DNA of 64,000 nt from Pseudomonas pohangensis (GTDB lineage: Bacteria; Pseudomonadota; Gammaproteobacteria; Pseudomonadales; Pseudomonadaceae), in assembly GCF_900105995.1 (NCBI RefSeq), contig NZ_LT629785.1, forward strand, positions 3,472,001 to 3,536,000, read 5' to 3'. The notes under the pieces are model-generated. The model was not told where the DNA came from and ran no database searches. It worked only from the letters and a program-made list of their open reading frames with translations. The stretch's first letter is position 1, and each line of letters begins with the position of its first letter. Below are positions 34,742 to 41,741 of this stretch, piece by piece. The position numbers were made by a program, and so were the translations under genes.

Positions 34742-35443
34742 ACGCGGATCTGCAGAGCGGTTTGCGGATGGAAAAACAAACTGCCAGCCCCACTCGGAAG
34801 CCGCATCGGGGTATTTACGGGCCAGCGCATTGGGTCAATTGGCCCGGCCAAAATCCTCCAATAGATCCTGCCGGTGCAACGTCTGCACCCGCTGTAAATG
34901 CTACTGCAATGGAGACACCAGCTTTTTTGGCAGCATGGTTATGCGGTCTTTTTGCCCATTGCCATCGCGAATCAAAATCTCGAACCAGGCAAACTCGACA
35001 TCCTTGACCCGTAAGCGCAACACTTCCATCAAACGCATACCCGAGCCATACAGCAGGCTCGCCACCAGCCACAAGGTGCCATCAAGTTGTGCCAGCACCT
35101 GGCCCACCTCGTCCTGCTTCAATACCACCGGTAAACGTTGCGGTCGCCGCGCGCGGCTAACCCCATCCAGCCACGGCAACTCAATTAACAAGACCTTCTT
35201 GTACAGAAACAAAATGGCCGAGAGCGCCTGATTTTGCGTGGAGGCCGACACATCACGCCGCACCGCCAGATCACTCAAAAATGCCTCGCCCTCTGCAGCG
35301 CCCATCTCCAGTGGCTGGCGATACTTATGGAAGCGAATAAAGCGCTTTACCCACTCGATATAGACAGTTTCGGTATGAATCGAATAGTGTCGCAAACGGA
35401 ACTGCTCGCGCACCTGATCGAGCAGCTTGGGCTTGTCGTCCAT
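34742..35443 (-). pseudogene. intI: Integron integrase intI, decayed
   Basis: A start at 35443 follows AGGGAGAG. The reading frame gives a tyrosine-recombinase N-terminal domain (RHYSIHTETVYIEWVKRFIRFHK; SASTQNQALSAILFLYKKVL) and the first catalytic Arg box (LLYGSGMRLMEVLRLRVKDVEF), all strongly IntI-like. The frame then hits TAG at 34903-34901. Beyond it the same frame still reads HLQRVQTLHRQDL, a second stop (TGA, 34837-34835), ALARKYPDAASEWGWQFVFPS and SADPR, all recognisable IntI residues, and is lost by 34742. The IntI patch and the His-Arg-His-Tyr half are missing, so it cannot be active. Confidence 0.9.
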
Positions 35444-35585
35444 GTCGTTTTCTCTCCCTGATTGAAGTCGCATTTCCCTATGCGAACTTCAGCGTAGACA
35501 AGGAGTTACGGATGAACAAGGAACGTTATCAGACACAAATGGCGGTAAACATTACGCCACTTGTGTCGTCTACTTATAGTTATGA
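35444..35585. other. attI region of the integron
   Basis: The stretch between the integrase start and cassette 1 ends in the core site GTTATGA (35579-35585), with the break expected between 35579 and 35580. A hairpin-capable repeat, GAAGTCGCAT (35464-35473) with ATGCGAACTTC (35480-35490, one extra A), lies at the integrase end and may be a regulatory site. No LexA box (CTGT-N8-ACAG) was seen. Confidence 0.7.
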
Positions 35586-35613
35586 AGCTTTCAGCCCGAG
35601 AGACAAGCAATGA
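35512..35613 (+). CDS. 33-codon leader ORF in attI, coupled to cassette 1 gene
   Basis: ATG at 35512 follows AAGGAG by 6 bases. The frame runs through the attI/cassette junction and stops with TGA at 35611-35613, sharing ATGA with the start of the cassette 1 gene. The product (MNKERYQTQMAVN at its start) has no recognisable domain. Cassette 1 has only a weak site (GAGAGACAAGCA) before its ATG. A parallel is ORF11 in attI1 of class 1 integrons, whose translation raises that of the first cassette. Coding is inferred from the ribosome site and the overlap, not from homology. Confidence 0.6.
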   Translation: MNKERYQTQMAVNITPLVSSTYSYEAFSPRDKQ

Positions 35614-36401
35614 GTTTGACACTAAGCAAGTTCTTTTTTGATATTCCAATTTACACACCGGTGAAAATTGGAGATGACAGCCAGGATACCTTCAGGAAAA
35701 TTATTGACTATCACAACAAGGAAGAGTTCGACGGGTATAACCCCTGGAAGCAGGTCGAATCCACTTTTGTTGTAACCACTGACTTAATCCCTACTGGCGA
35801 GTCTTTCGTAAGAGATGGCGGCTACGGGATCGTGCGAATAAAATGCAAAAGAACTGATGACCAATTCAGATATTACATACTATGGGACCCCAATACGAAC
35901 CACCTAACAAAAGTAGGCCAGCACCCCTCCATTGCAGATTTTCACATTTCAGAAATAAAGCAATATAAAAAACTCTTATCTCACGAAAAACTAAAGGAAT
36001 TTACCCGCGCAATTGGGCTGGCTGCAAATGGCGTTGGTATAGGTTCATTTGTGTATTTAAGAAGAATTTTCGAGCACTTGATATTTGAGGCTTACCAACA
36101 ATGCTTGGCCGATGGAGTCGTGACAGAAGAACAATATAATCGATCAAGAATGGATCAGAAAATTGAGCTTCTATCTACGCATTTACCTCGCTTCTTGGTT
36201 GAGAACAAATCCATCTACTCTATCTTAAGCTTAGGTATACACGAGCTAGATGAGAACACATGCCTGGCTCATTTCGACACGTTACGCGTAGGCATTGAGA
36301 TAATTCTTGACGAGAAGCTTGATGACTTGAAGAAGAAGGAAAAAATCGAAGAGGCAAAAAAGAAACTTGGGCAGTTACATAGTGCAACATCGACCTCATA
36401 A
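35610..36401 (+). CDS. Cassette 1 gene: unknown 263-residue protein
   Basis: I do not recognise the family. The protein is hydrophilic and has no signal peptide or membrane segment. The N-terminal half is beta-rich (VTTDLIPTGESFVRDGGYGIVRIKCK, RYYILWDPNTNHL). The C-terminal half is helical, with FVYLRRIFEHLIFEAYQQCL and SIYSILSLGIHELDENTCLAHFDTLRVGIEIILDEK, ending in a Lys/Glu-rich helix. Such helix bundles recall DUF4145/HEPN-like defence proteins, but the RxxxxH ribonuclease motif is absent, so no function is assigned. The stop codon lies inside the attC1 R'' box. AT-rich codon use marks it as foreign. Confidence 0.8.
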   Translation: MSLTLSKFFFDIPIYTPVKIGDDSQDTFRKIIDYHNKEEFDGYNPWKQVESTFVVTTDLIPTGESFVRDGGYGIVRIKCKRTDDQFRYYILWDPNTNHLTKVGQHPSIADFHISEIKQYKKLLSHEKLKEFTRAIGLAANGVGIGSFVYLRRIFEHLIFEAYQQCLADGVVTEEQYNRSRMDQKIELLSTHLPRFLVENKSIYSILSLGIHELDENTCLAHFDTLRVGIEIILDEKLDDLKKKEKIEEAKKKLGQLHSATSTS

Positions 36402-36482
36402 CAATTGGCTCAAGCCGTTCGCTCCGCTCACTTGGGACGTCCGTAAGCTGCGCTTCCGGCCGCCCTTAGCCAAACGTTAGGC
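36396..36482 (+). other. attC1 recombination site
   Basis: R'' box TCATAAC (36396-36402) and R' box GTTAGGC (36476-36482) flank an 80-base-class imperfect palindrome ending TTAGCCAAACGTTAG. The R'' belongs to cassette 1 and the bases after G36476 to cassette 2. Confidence 0.85.
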
Positions 36483-36560
36483 TACTCCTGGAATGAGCGC
36501 AGACCAAGAAATACGAAACCTCATTTAGAACAACACATAGATAATTTAAGGAAAATGAGA

Positions 36561-37001
36561 ATGCTAGGTTTTATTAAAAAATATAAATACATAATTATTT
36601 TTTTCTTTGGATCTATATTGTTCTTATGCGGACTAGTATTTATTGATGCTAGCAACCAAATGCGAAGAGCGGAATTAGCGACTGCAAGCTATCAGAAATG
36701 GGCGAATAGTTCCGATGGCATTACGTTGCGCCGATTGCAAAGGGATATTGATCGACAAAATAGAAGTAACAGCATTAATTGTTATTTAGAAAATTACGGC
36801 CCCGACTACGATCCAACATTGGACTGCCCTGAAAATTTGAAACCAAGGTCAGAGTTAACACCACCGACCGCTTGGGTCTACCCTTCAATTTGGTATTACT
36901 CTTTACCTCAAAGAATATTTGGTAATGATTTAAGTAAGGTAATTCACATAGAGCACATGAAAGCCATCGAGTATTGGGAAACCAGAGGAACAAAATGGTA
37001 A
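36561..37001 (+). CDS. Cassette 2 gene: small membrane-anchored protein
   Basis: Two in-frame ATGs, 36555 and 36561, follow AAGGA; the second is at optimal spacing and is used here. The 146-residue protein has a Lys-rich N-terminus, one membrane segment (YIIIFFFGSILFLCGLVFID) and a polar C-terminal region of about 115 residues, presumably outside, with two cysteines (SINCYLENYG, LDCPENL) and several Trp/Tyr. No family recognised. Strong AT bias distinguishes it from host genes. Confidence 0.72.
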   Translation: MLGFIKKYKYIIIFFFGSILFLCGLVFIDASNQMRRAELATASYQKWANSSDGITLRRLQRDIDRQNRSNSINCYLENYGPDYDPTLDCPENLKPRSELTPPTAWVYPSIWYYSLPQRIFGNDLSKVIHIEHMKAIEYWETRGTKW

Positions 37002-37010
37002 CAAATAAAA

Positions 37011-37068
37011 GCCTAACAACTGGCTCACTGGGTCGGGCTAAAGCCCGCCCCTTAACCAAACGTTAGAT
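37011..37068 (+). other. attC2 recombination site
   Basis: R'' GCCTAAC (37011-37017) and R' GTTAGAT (37062-37068), 58 bases overall. The inner arms GGGTCGGGCT and AGCCCGCCC pair with one extra base, giving the typical bottom-strand hairpin with an extrahelical base. The R'' is the exact complement of cassette 2's own start. Confidence 0.88.
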
Positions 37069-37153
37069 GCTTTGGCCCACCATCCATCAGCGTACGCTTG
37101 CCCCGATGAATACCATGTAATACATTGCATTCAAACGTATGGAGGGCATCCCA

Positions 37154-37426
37154 ATGAGCGTCACAACCGTCCGGCTACAACCTGTACTCGAAGAAAATCT
37201 TGGAGCCATGGCCGAAAAGCTTCATCGGAGTAAAAGCTGGATTATTAATCAAGCACTTAGAGAATTTTTCGAGCGCCAGACATTAGAGCAAAGCCGTTGG
37301 CAGGAAACGCTGCAAGCAATGGAGTCCGTAGCACAAGGCAAGGTTGTGTCCGGTGAAGCAGTGAACACCTGGCTCCAAAGCTGGGGCAGCTCCAATGAAC
37401 TGCCACCACCGAAGGCGGGCCAATGA
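37154..37426 (+). CDS. Cassette 3 antitoxin, ribbon-helix-helix (ParD/CopG-like)
   Basis: The start at 37154 has GGAGGG 7 bases upstream. The 90-residue protein opens MSVTTVRLQPVLEENLGAMAEKLHRSKSWIINQALREFFER, a ribbon-helix-helix DNA-binding domain, then a toxin-binding tail. It overlaps the toxin gene by 4 bases (ATGA). RHH antitoxins bind and block ParE/RelE-fold toxins and repress their own operon. The cassette carries its own promoter region (TAATAC at about 37118). Confidence 0.86.
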   Translation: MSVTTVRLQPVLEENLGAMAEKLHRSKSWIINQALREFFERQTLEQSRWQETLQAMESVAQGKVVSGEAVNTWLQSWGSSNELPPPKAGQ

Positions 37427-37713
37427 AACTGGTCTATTCAGAAGAGTCCGTGGCAGATTTGGTTCGTCTTCGGGCATTCATTGCTGAAAAAGATCCCCTT
37501 GCCGCAGCACGCGTAGCAGCAGAGCTTATTGCACGCATCGAAAATCTTCGCCTATTCCCAACAATGGGCCGTGCAGTCGAATTAGCTCCAGACCCAAAAG
37601 CAATTCGTGACGCAATATTCGGGAAATACGTAATTCGGTATGCAACTCATACCGAAACTATCGTGATTCTGCGTATATGGCACCACTATGAAGACCGCAC
37701 GCAAAACACCTAA
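37423..37713 (+). CDS. Cassette 3 toxin, ParE/RelE superfamily
   Basis: The 96-residue protein has the RelE-superfamily plan: KLVYSEESVADLVRLRAFIAEKDPLAAARVAAELIARIENLRLFPTMGRA, then a beta sheet ending YVIRYATHTETIVILRIWHHYEDR. The IWHHYEDR C-terminus is typical of ParE toxins, which poison gyrase; RelE ribosome-cleavage cannot be excluded from sequence alone. The stop codon lies within the attC3 R'' box, so the TA pair exactly fills the cassette. Confidence 0.88.
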   Translation: MKLVYSEESVADLVRLRAFIAEKDPLAAARVAAELIARIENLRLFPTMGRAVELAPDPKAIRDAIFGKYVIRYATHTETIVILRIWHHYEDRTQNT

Positions 37714-37783
37714 CTACTGGTTCAAACCCTTCGCTTCGCTCACTGGATCGAGCTAAAGCCCGTCCCTTAGCCAAACGTTATGT
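37708..37783 (+). other. attC3 recombination site (end of array)
   Basis: R'' ACCTAAC (37708-37714) and R' GTTATGT (37777-37783), sharing TTAGCCAAACGTTA with attC1. The R'' has one mismatch to the start of cassette 3 (GTTAGAT), so this site or the previous junction has changed. No further attC follows. Confidence 0.85.
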
Positions 37784-37954
37784 GTAAGCGACATGACGAA
37801 GCCTGAGGCATTGGAAACATCAGGCGGTCAATGGCCGAGGTGGGGCAACTAATATGCCGGGGATGCCGGAGAGCTGACTGCGATCAATGCACGCCGCCGG
37901 GAGCGGCAGGTAAAATCCCGCTCCGTTTTTTGCCTCCGCTCCGAGCTTATTGCC

Positions 37955-39292
37955 ATGCCTGCCCCGTTCAAACCCGAGCTGCTGTCCCCCGCCGGCACCC
38001 TGAAGAACATGCGTTACGCCTTCGCCTACGGTGCCGATGCGGTGTATGCCGGGCAGCCGCGTTACAGCCTGCGGGTGCGCAACAACGAGTTCGACCACGC
38101 CAACCTGGCGCTGGGGATCAACGAGGCCCACGCCCAAGGCAAGCAGTTCTATGTGGTGGTCAACATTGCGCCGCACAACGCCAAGTTGAAGAGCTTTCTC
38201 AAGGACCTGGAACCGGTGGTGGCGATGGGCCCGGATGCGCTGATCATGTCCGACCCGGGGCTGATCATGCTGGTGCGCCAGCACTTTCCGCAGATGAACA
38301 TTCATCTGTCAGTACAGGCCAACGCGGTGAACTGGGCCAGTGTCGAGTTCTGGCACCAGCAGGGCCTGAGCCGCGCCATCCTCTCGCGCGAGCTGTCGCT
38401 GGAGGAGATCGGCGAAATCCGCGAGAAAGTGCCGGGCATGGAGCTGGAAGTCTTCGTCCATGGTGCGCTGTGCATGGCCTATTCCGGGCGCTGCCTGCTG
38501 TCCGGCTACATCAACCGGCGCGACCCCAATCAGGGCACCTGTACCAACGCCTGCCGCTGGGAATACAAGACCCATGAGGCGAAAGAGAACGAAGTCGGCG
38601 ACATCGTGCATGTCTATGAGCCGATCGCCGCACAGCAAGTGGAGCCGACCCTCGGTGTCGGCGCGCCGAGCAACCAGGTGTTCTTGCTGGAAGACGGCAC
38701 GCGCCCCGGCGAATACATGTCCGCCTACGAGGACGAGCACGGCACCTACATCATGAACTCCAAGGATCTGCGCGCCGTGCAGCACGTCGAGCGGCTGGTG
38801 CAGATGGGCGTGCACTCGCTGAAGATCGAGGGCCGCACCAAGTCGCACTTCTATTGCGCACGGACCGCCCAGGTCTACCGCAAGGCGATCGACGATGCCG
38901 TGGCCGGCCGGCCGTTCGATAGGAGTCTGATGGACAACCTCGAATCACTGGCGCATCGCGGCTACACCGAAGGCTTCCTGCGCCGCCATGTGCACGACGA
39001 GTACCAGAACTATCAGCGCGGCAACTCGCTGTCGGAGCGCCAGCAGTTTGTCGGCGAACTGACCGGCGAACGCCGTGGCGAACTGGCCGAAGTGCGGGTG
39101 AAGAACCGCTTCGCCGTCGGTGACCGGCTGGAGCTGATGACCCCGCAGGGCAATGTGCACTTCACGCTGGATGCGCTGGAGAAGGCTACTGGCGAAGCAA
39201 CTTCGGTAGCACCGGGCGATGGTCACGTGCTCTACCTGCCGCTGCCCGCCGACATCGACCCGCGCCATGCACTGCTGATGCGGCATCTGTAA
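37955..39292 (+). CDS. trhP: tRNA prephenate-dependent hydroxylase TrhP (U32 family, YegQ)
   Basis: The 445-residue protein opens FKPELLSPAGTLKNMRYAFAYGADAVYAG, the start of the U32 peptidase-like family, and carries the cysteine cluster region HGALCMAYSGRCLLSGYINRRDPNQGTCTNACRW near residue 170, which binds an iron-sulphur cluster. Its plan matches E. coli YegQ (TrhP), which makes 5-hydroxyuridine at tRNA position 34 using prephenate. No RlhA-type extension is present. It is the first host gene beyond the integron; a 170-base gap separates it from attC3. Confidence 0.9.
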   Translation: MPAPFKPELLSPAGTLKNMRYAFAYGADAVYAGQPRYSLRVRNNEFDHANLALGINEAHAQGKQFYVVVNIAPHNAKLKSFLKDLEPVVAMGPDALIMSDPGLIMLVRQHFPQMNIHLSVQANAVNWASVEFWHQQGLSRAILSRELSLEEIGEIREKVPGMELEVFVHGALCMAYSGRCLLSGYINRRDPNQGTCTNACRWEYKTHEAKENEVGDIVHVYEPIAAQQVEPTLGVGAPSNQVFLLEDGTRPGEYMSAYEDEHGTYIMNSKDLRAVQHVERLVQMGVHSLKIEGRTKSHFYCARTAQVYRKAIDDAVAGRPFDRSLMDNLESLAHRGYTEGFLRRHVHDEYQNYQRGNSLSERQQFVGELTGERRGELAEVRVKNRFAVGDRLELMTPQGNVHFTLDALEKATGEATSVAPGDGHVLYLPLPADIDPRHALLMRHL

Positions 39293-39328
39293 AGCCAAGC
39301 GCTCCGGCTGGCCGGCAGTGCGACCGTC

Positions 39329-39787
39329 TCAGCCGAAGAAACGGCGCACAGCCTGACTCACCCAGCTCTTGTGGGCCTCGGCACCCTTGCCGATGATGTT
39401 CTGCTTCACCAGCGCGCTGTAACTCACATCGTCGTTGGCGATATGCACGAGCAACCATTGCAGGAGGACTTCGGACAGCTGTTCGATCACCGCATCCCCC
39501 TGGTCAAAACGCTGCTGGATGGCGGTTATCTGGCGGGTGAAGGTTTCGTGGGAAAGCCGGTGAACATCGACATCCTGATAGCCAGCCTCTTCCATCAAGG
39601 CTTCTTCAAAAGCAAAGTGCGAAAAGGTGTAGTCAATCAGGTTGTCGAACACTTCCTTCACCGCTTCACGGGGCGCAGCAAGGCTGCTGATGCGGTCAAG
39701 CTCGTTGATGTATTCGACTATTCGCTGGTGCTGGTTGTCGATGACGCCGATGCCGATTTCGTATTGCTTGCCCCAGACAATTTTCAT
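39329..39787 (-). CDS. Bacteriohemerythrin
   Basis: The 152-residue four-helix-bundle protein has the di-iron ligands of hemerythrin: QHQRIVEYINELD (His, helix 1), HFAFEEALMEEAGYQDVDVHRLSH (His/Glu, helix 2), and WLLVHIANDD (His/Asp, helix 4). Bacterial hemerythrins bind O2 reversibly for storage or sensing. The plain domain with no fused signalling part points to O2 buffering. It lies in tandem with a paralogue 42 bases upstream on the same strand. Confidence 0.9.
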   Translation of the reverse strand: MKIVWGKQYEIGIGVIDNQHQRIVEYINELDRISSLAAPREAVKEVFDNLIDYTFSHFAFEEALMEEAGYQDVDVHRLSHETFTRQITAIQQRFDQGDAVIEQLSEVLLQWLLVHIANDDVSYSALVKQNIIGKGAEAHKSWVSQAVRRFFG

Positions 39788-39828
39788 TTTGACTCCTGCG
39801 CTCGGAGAACCCTGTAGCGGGTCTGGTC

Positions 39829-40281
39829 TTATTTGAACAGGCGGCTGAAAAAACCACCCTTGCGGGCCTTGACCCGCTCGGTGGCGGCTTCCATGTTTTC
39901 GATGACGATGGCCGAATAGTCCTTGTCATCCCGCTTGATATGGTTGACCAGCCACGCCTTGAGCACATGCAGCAGCTCTTCGGTAACATCCTCGCCGGCC
40001 TTGGTCCGCTGCTGGAAGGCATCCACGCGCTTGGTAAACAGCTGATGCACCTTCTTGTGTGCCTTGATGAAGGGATAGCCCGCCTCCTCCATCAGCGTTT
40101 CCTCAAAGGCAAAGTGGGACAGCGTGTAATCGACCAGCTCGTCCAGCACCTCGGCGAGCTCGGCGGCACTGGCGGTCTGTCGGGAGTGATCGACCTGATT
40201 GATGTAGTCGACAATGCGCTGATGCTGGCTATCAATCACCGATATCCCCAACTCCAGGTCGGGAGTCCACAATAAAGTCAT
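39829..40281 (-). CDS. Bacteriohemerythrin, tandem paralogue
   Basis: The start at 40281 (MTLLWTPDLELGISVIDSQHQRIVDYINQVDH) has GGAG upstream, unlike the longer in-frame start. The 150-residue protein has the same ligand pattern (QHQRI, HFAFEETLMEEAGYPFIKAHKKVH, WLVNHIKRDDKDY) and ends in a basic tail rich in Arg/Lys and Phe. It is the upstream member of a same-strand pair, so both are probably co-transcribed. The two are clearly duplicated but well diverged. Confidence 0.9.
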   Translation of the reverse strand: MTLLWTPDLELGISVIDSQHQRIVDYINQVDHSRQTASAAELAEVLDELVDYTLSHFAFEETLMEEAGYPFIKAHKKVHQLFTKRVDAFQQRTKAGEDVTEELLHVLKAWLVNHIKRDDKDYSAIVIENMEAATERVKARKGGFFSRLFK

Positions 40282-40385
40282 GCCGTTACTCTCCATTGGA
40301 TGCAGATTTGGCGGCGAGACTAACAAGCAGTGCAGTTACCCATATAGACACAGGTCAAGGGCGGGAAAATTAATCTGTGCCCTTT

Positions 40386-40919
40386 TCAGTCGCCGAAGAT
40401 CCGGTTGGAACGATTGACCTCTGCCTTGCCGGTATCTTCCAGCAGTGCCTTGTTGCCCAGGGCAAGATTGCGCGTTGCATCCGCACCCGACTGCAGCACA
40501 TCGGTACGCGCGGCCTGCTCGTTCAAGTCGGCATCGATGTAGTCATCGGTTCGCTCGGTAACAGCGCGCCTGGCCTGAAGTTCCAGCTGGCGGGATTCCA
40601 GTTCCATTGCCCGCAGCTGGTCTTCATATTTTTCGTCGCGGCTGCGCAGACGTTGCTCTTCAGCCTGCTTCTCCTTGCGCAGTGCGCTTGCCCTGTTGTC
40701 GGCAAGGCGCTGTGCTTCCTGTTGCCGGCGTTGCTCGACCCGCCGCTGCTCGGCCAGCCGCGCCTGTTCGGCAGCCGCCTGACGTGCCTGCTCGGCAGCT
40801 GCGGCGGCTACTTCCCTTTGATGCTGCTGCTCAAGGGCATGCAACTGGTCAAACTGATTGGCGGCCAGCAGCGGCATACTGGCCAATATGCTGCAAAACC
40901 CCAGAATGATGCGATTCAT
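40386..40919 (-). CDS. DUF5384-like exported coiled-coil protein
   Basis: The start at 40919 has GAGG upstream. The 177-residue protein has a signal peptide (IILGFCSILASMPLLAANQF), then a long Ala/Gln/Arg/Glu-rich coiled coil (about residues 35-110: EQARQAAAEQARLAEQRR), and a Thr/Asp-rich end. Probably periplasmic. The name DUF5384 is a tentative match. It begins 8 bases after the SlyB-like gene on the same strand, so the two form an operon. Confidence 0.75.
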   Translation of the reverse strand: MNRIILGFCSILASMPLLAANQFDQLHALEQQHQREVAAAAAEQARQAAAEQARLAEQRRVEQRRQQEAQRLADNRASALRKEKQAEEQRLRSRDEKYEDQLRAMELESRQLELQARRAVTERTDDYIDADLNEQAARTDVLQSGADATRNLALGNKALLEDTGKAEVNRSNRIFGD

Positions 40920-40927
40920 GACGGACC

Positions 40928-41437
40928 TCAACTGTTGCTGGCTTCAGGGCAGACCGCATTCGGCTGAATGCGCGTCTCGTTGGCACGCGTGGTGACCATC
41001 AGGGAAATCTCCCCGGGCTTGAATTCGCAAGCATGACCAACCTGGGTCGAGGTGAAGGTTTGCCCGTTCTCGGAATAGCCGATCAGCACACCCTCAACCA
41101 GGGTCTTGTCATTGACCATGGAACCGCCCAGCGCGCCCAGCGCGCCACCGGCAACACCACCGGCGATGGCCGTATCCGTGTTGTGGTTGGCACCCAGCAC
41201 TGCACCACCGATAACCCCGAGCAGGCCGCCAGCCATAGTCGCCGCTTTCTGGTTGTCCTTGTTACTCAGCACAATCTGCGCCGGCGAGACGGTGATGATC
41301 GTGATGGTTCGCGCCGGTTGCTGGGTATTGACCTGACTGGCATCGAACACGTTGGCCTGATACTGCGCACCGGAGGCCTGGCAACCGGCCAGAACCGCCG
41401 CAAATGAAAGAGACAGGGTGCGATTGCATAACTTCAT
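40928..41437 (-). CDS. SlyB-like glycine-zipper outer-membrane lipoprotein
   Basis: The start at 41437 follows AGGAG by 7 bases. The 169-residue protein has a lipobox (LAGCQ, Cys near residue 19) and a glycine-zipper segment (MAGGLLGVIGGAVLGANHNTDTAIAGGVAGGALGALGGS), the mark of the SlyB/Rick_17kDa family of outer-membrane lipoproteins. The upstream sequence SQVNTQQPARTITIITVSPAQI fits the family too. SlyB-type proteins help envelope integrity under stress. The C-terminus adds a small domain with two Cys. Confidence 0.85.
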   Translation of the reverse strand: MKLCNRTLSLSFAAVLAGCQASGAQYQANVFDASQVNTQQPARTITIITVSPAQIVLSNKDNQKAATMAGGLLGVIGGAVLGANHNTDTAIAGGVAGGALGALGGSMVNDKTLVEGVLIGYSENGQTFTSTQVGHACEFKPGEISLMVTTRANETRIQPNAVCPEASNS

Positions 41438-41741
41438 GTGAAAACTCCTCTGGCTAAGCGGGCAAACGGATCCGCCAACTGGCAGCAAAGCGGCGGATCT
41501 GTTGCGGGGATTTCCGGGCAGCCTGTCCGGCTCGAATGCCGACCTGGAAATTTCCCGATAACATTCACCGCAGCGGAGGTTTTGCTGGTCAGGCAGAAAT
41601 TCTGCGCATCCCTGTAAAAGCCTTTGACCTTTCACCTGCTTGCCTGCCAGCCTGACTGCTGCTGTCCTGTAGCTATAAGTATCCGTGAGCCGCCGAATCC
41701 ATTACCAACACCCTTACACCTTTTTACCTGACGGAGCCCCC
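41438..41741. other. Divergent intergenic region (~300 bases)
   Basis: It lies between the lipoprotein gene and the C-S lyase gene, which point away from each other, and must hold both promoters. GATCCGCC (41469-41476) and GGCGGATC (41492-41499) form an 8-bp stem with a 15-base loop. TATAAG at 41674-41679 is a weak -10 candidate for the lyase. Confidence 0.45.

Larger units (their letters stand above)
34742..37777. mobile_element. Relic chromosomal integron with three gene cassettes
   Basis: An intI pseudogene on the minus strand, an attI region, and three cassettes in the opposite orientation. Cassette 1 is 35580-36476, cassette 2 is 36477-37062 and cassette 3 is 37063-37777. All breaks are set at the G^TT of each core site. 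The first seven bases at the attI junction (GTTATGA) are the exact inverse complement of attC1 R'' (TCATAAC), and those at the cassette 2 start (GTTAGGC) match attC2 R'' (GCCTAAC). Cassette DNA is visibly AT-richer than the flanks. The flanking genes are ordinary chromosomal genes. Confidence 0.9.

Noticed and set aside
34703..34900. Possible fusion of the integrase remnant with the alpha/beta hydrolase
   Set aside because: They share a frame, but two stops separate them and the hydrolase has its own GGGAG and GTG start.
35610..36401. Calling the cassette 1 protein a HEPN ribonuclease
   Set aside because: The C-terminal helices suggest it, but the RxxxxH motif is missing, so the call is unsupported.
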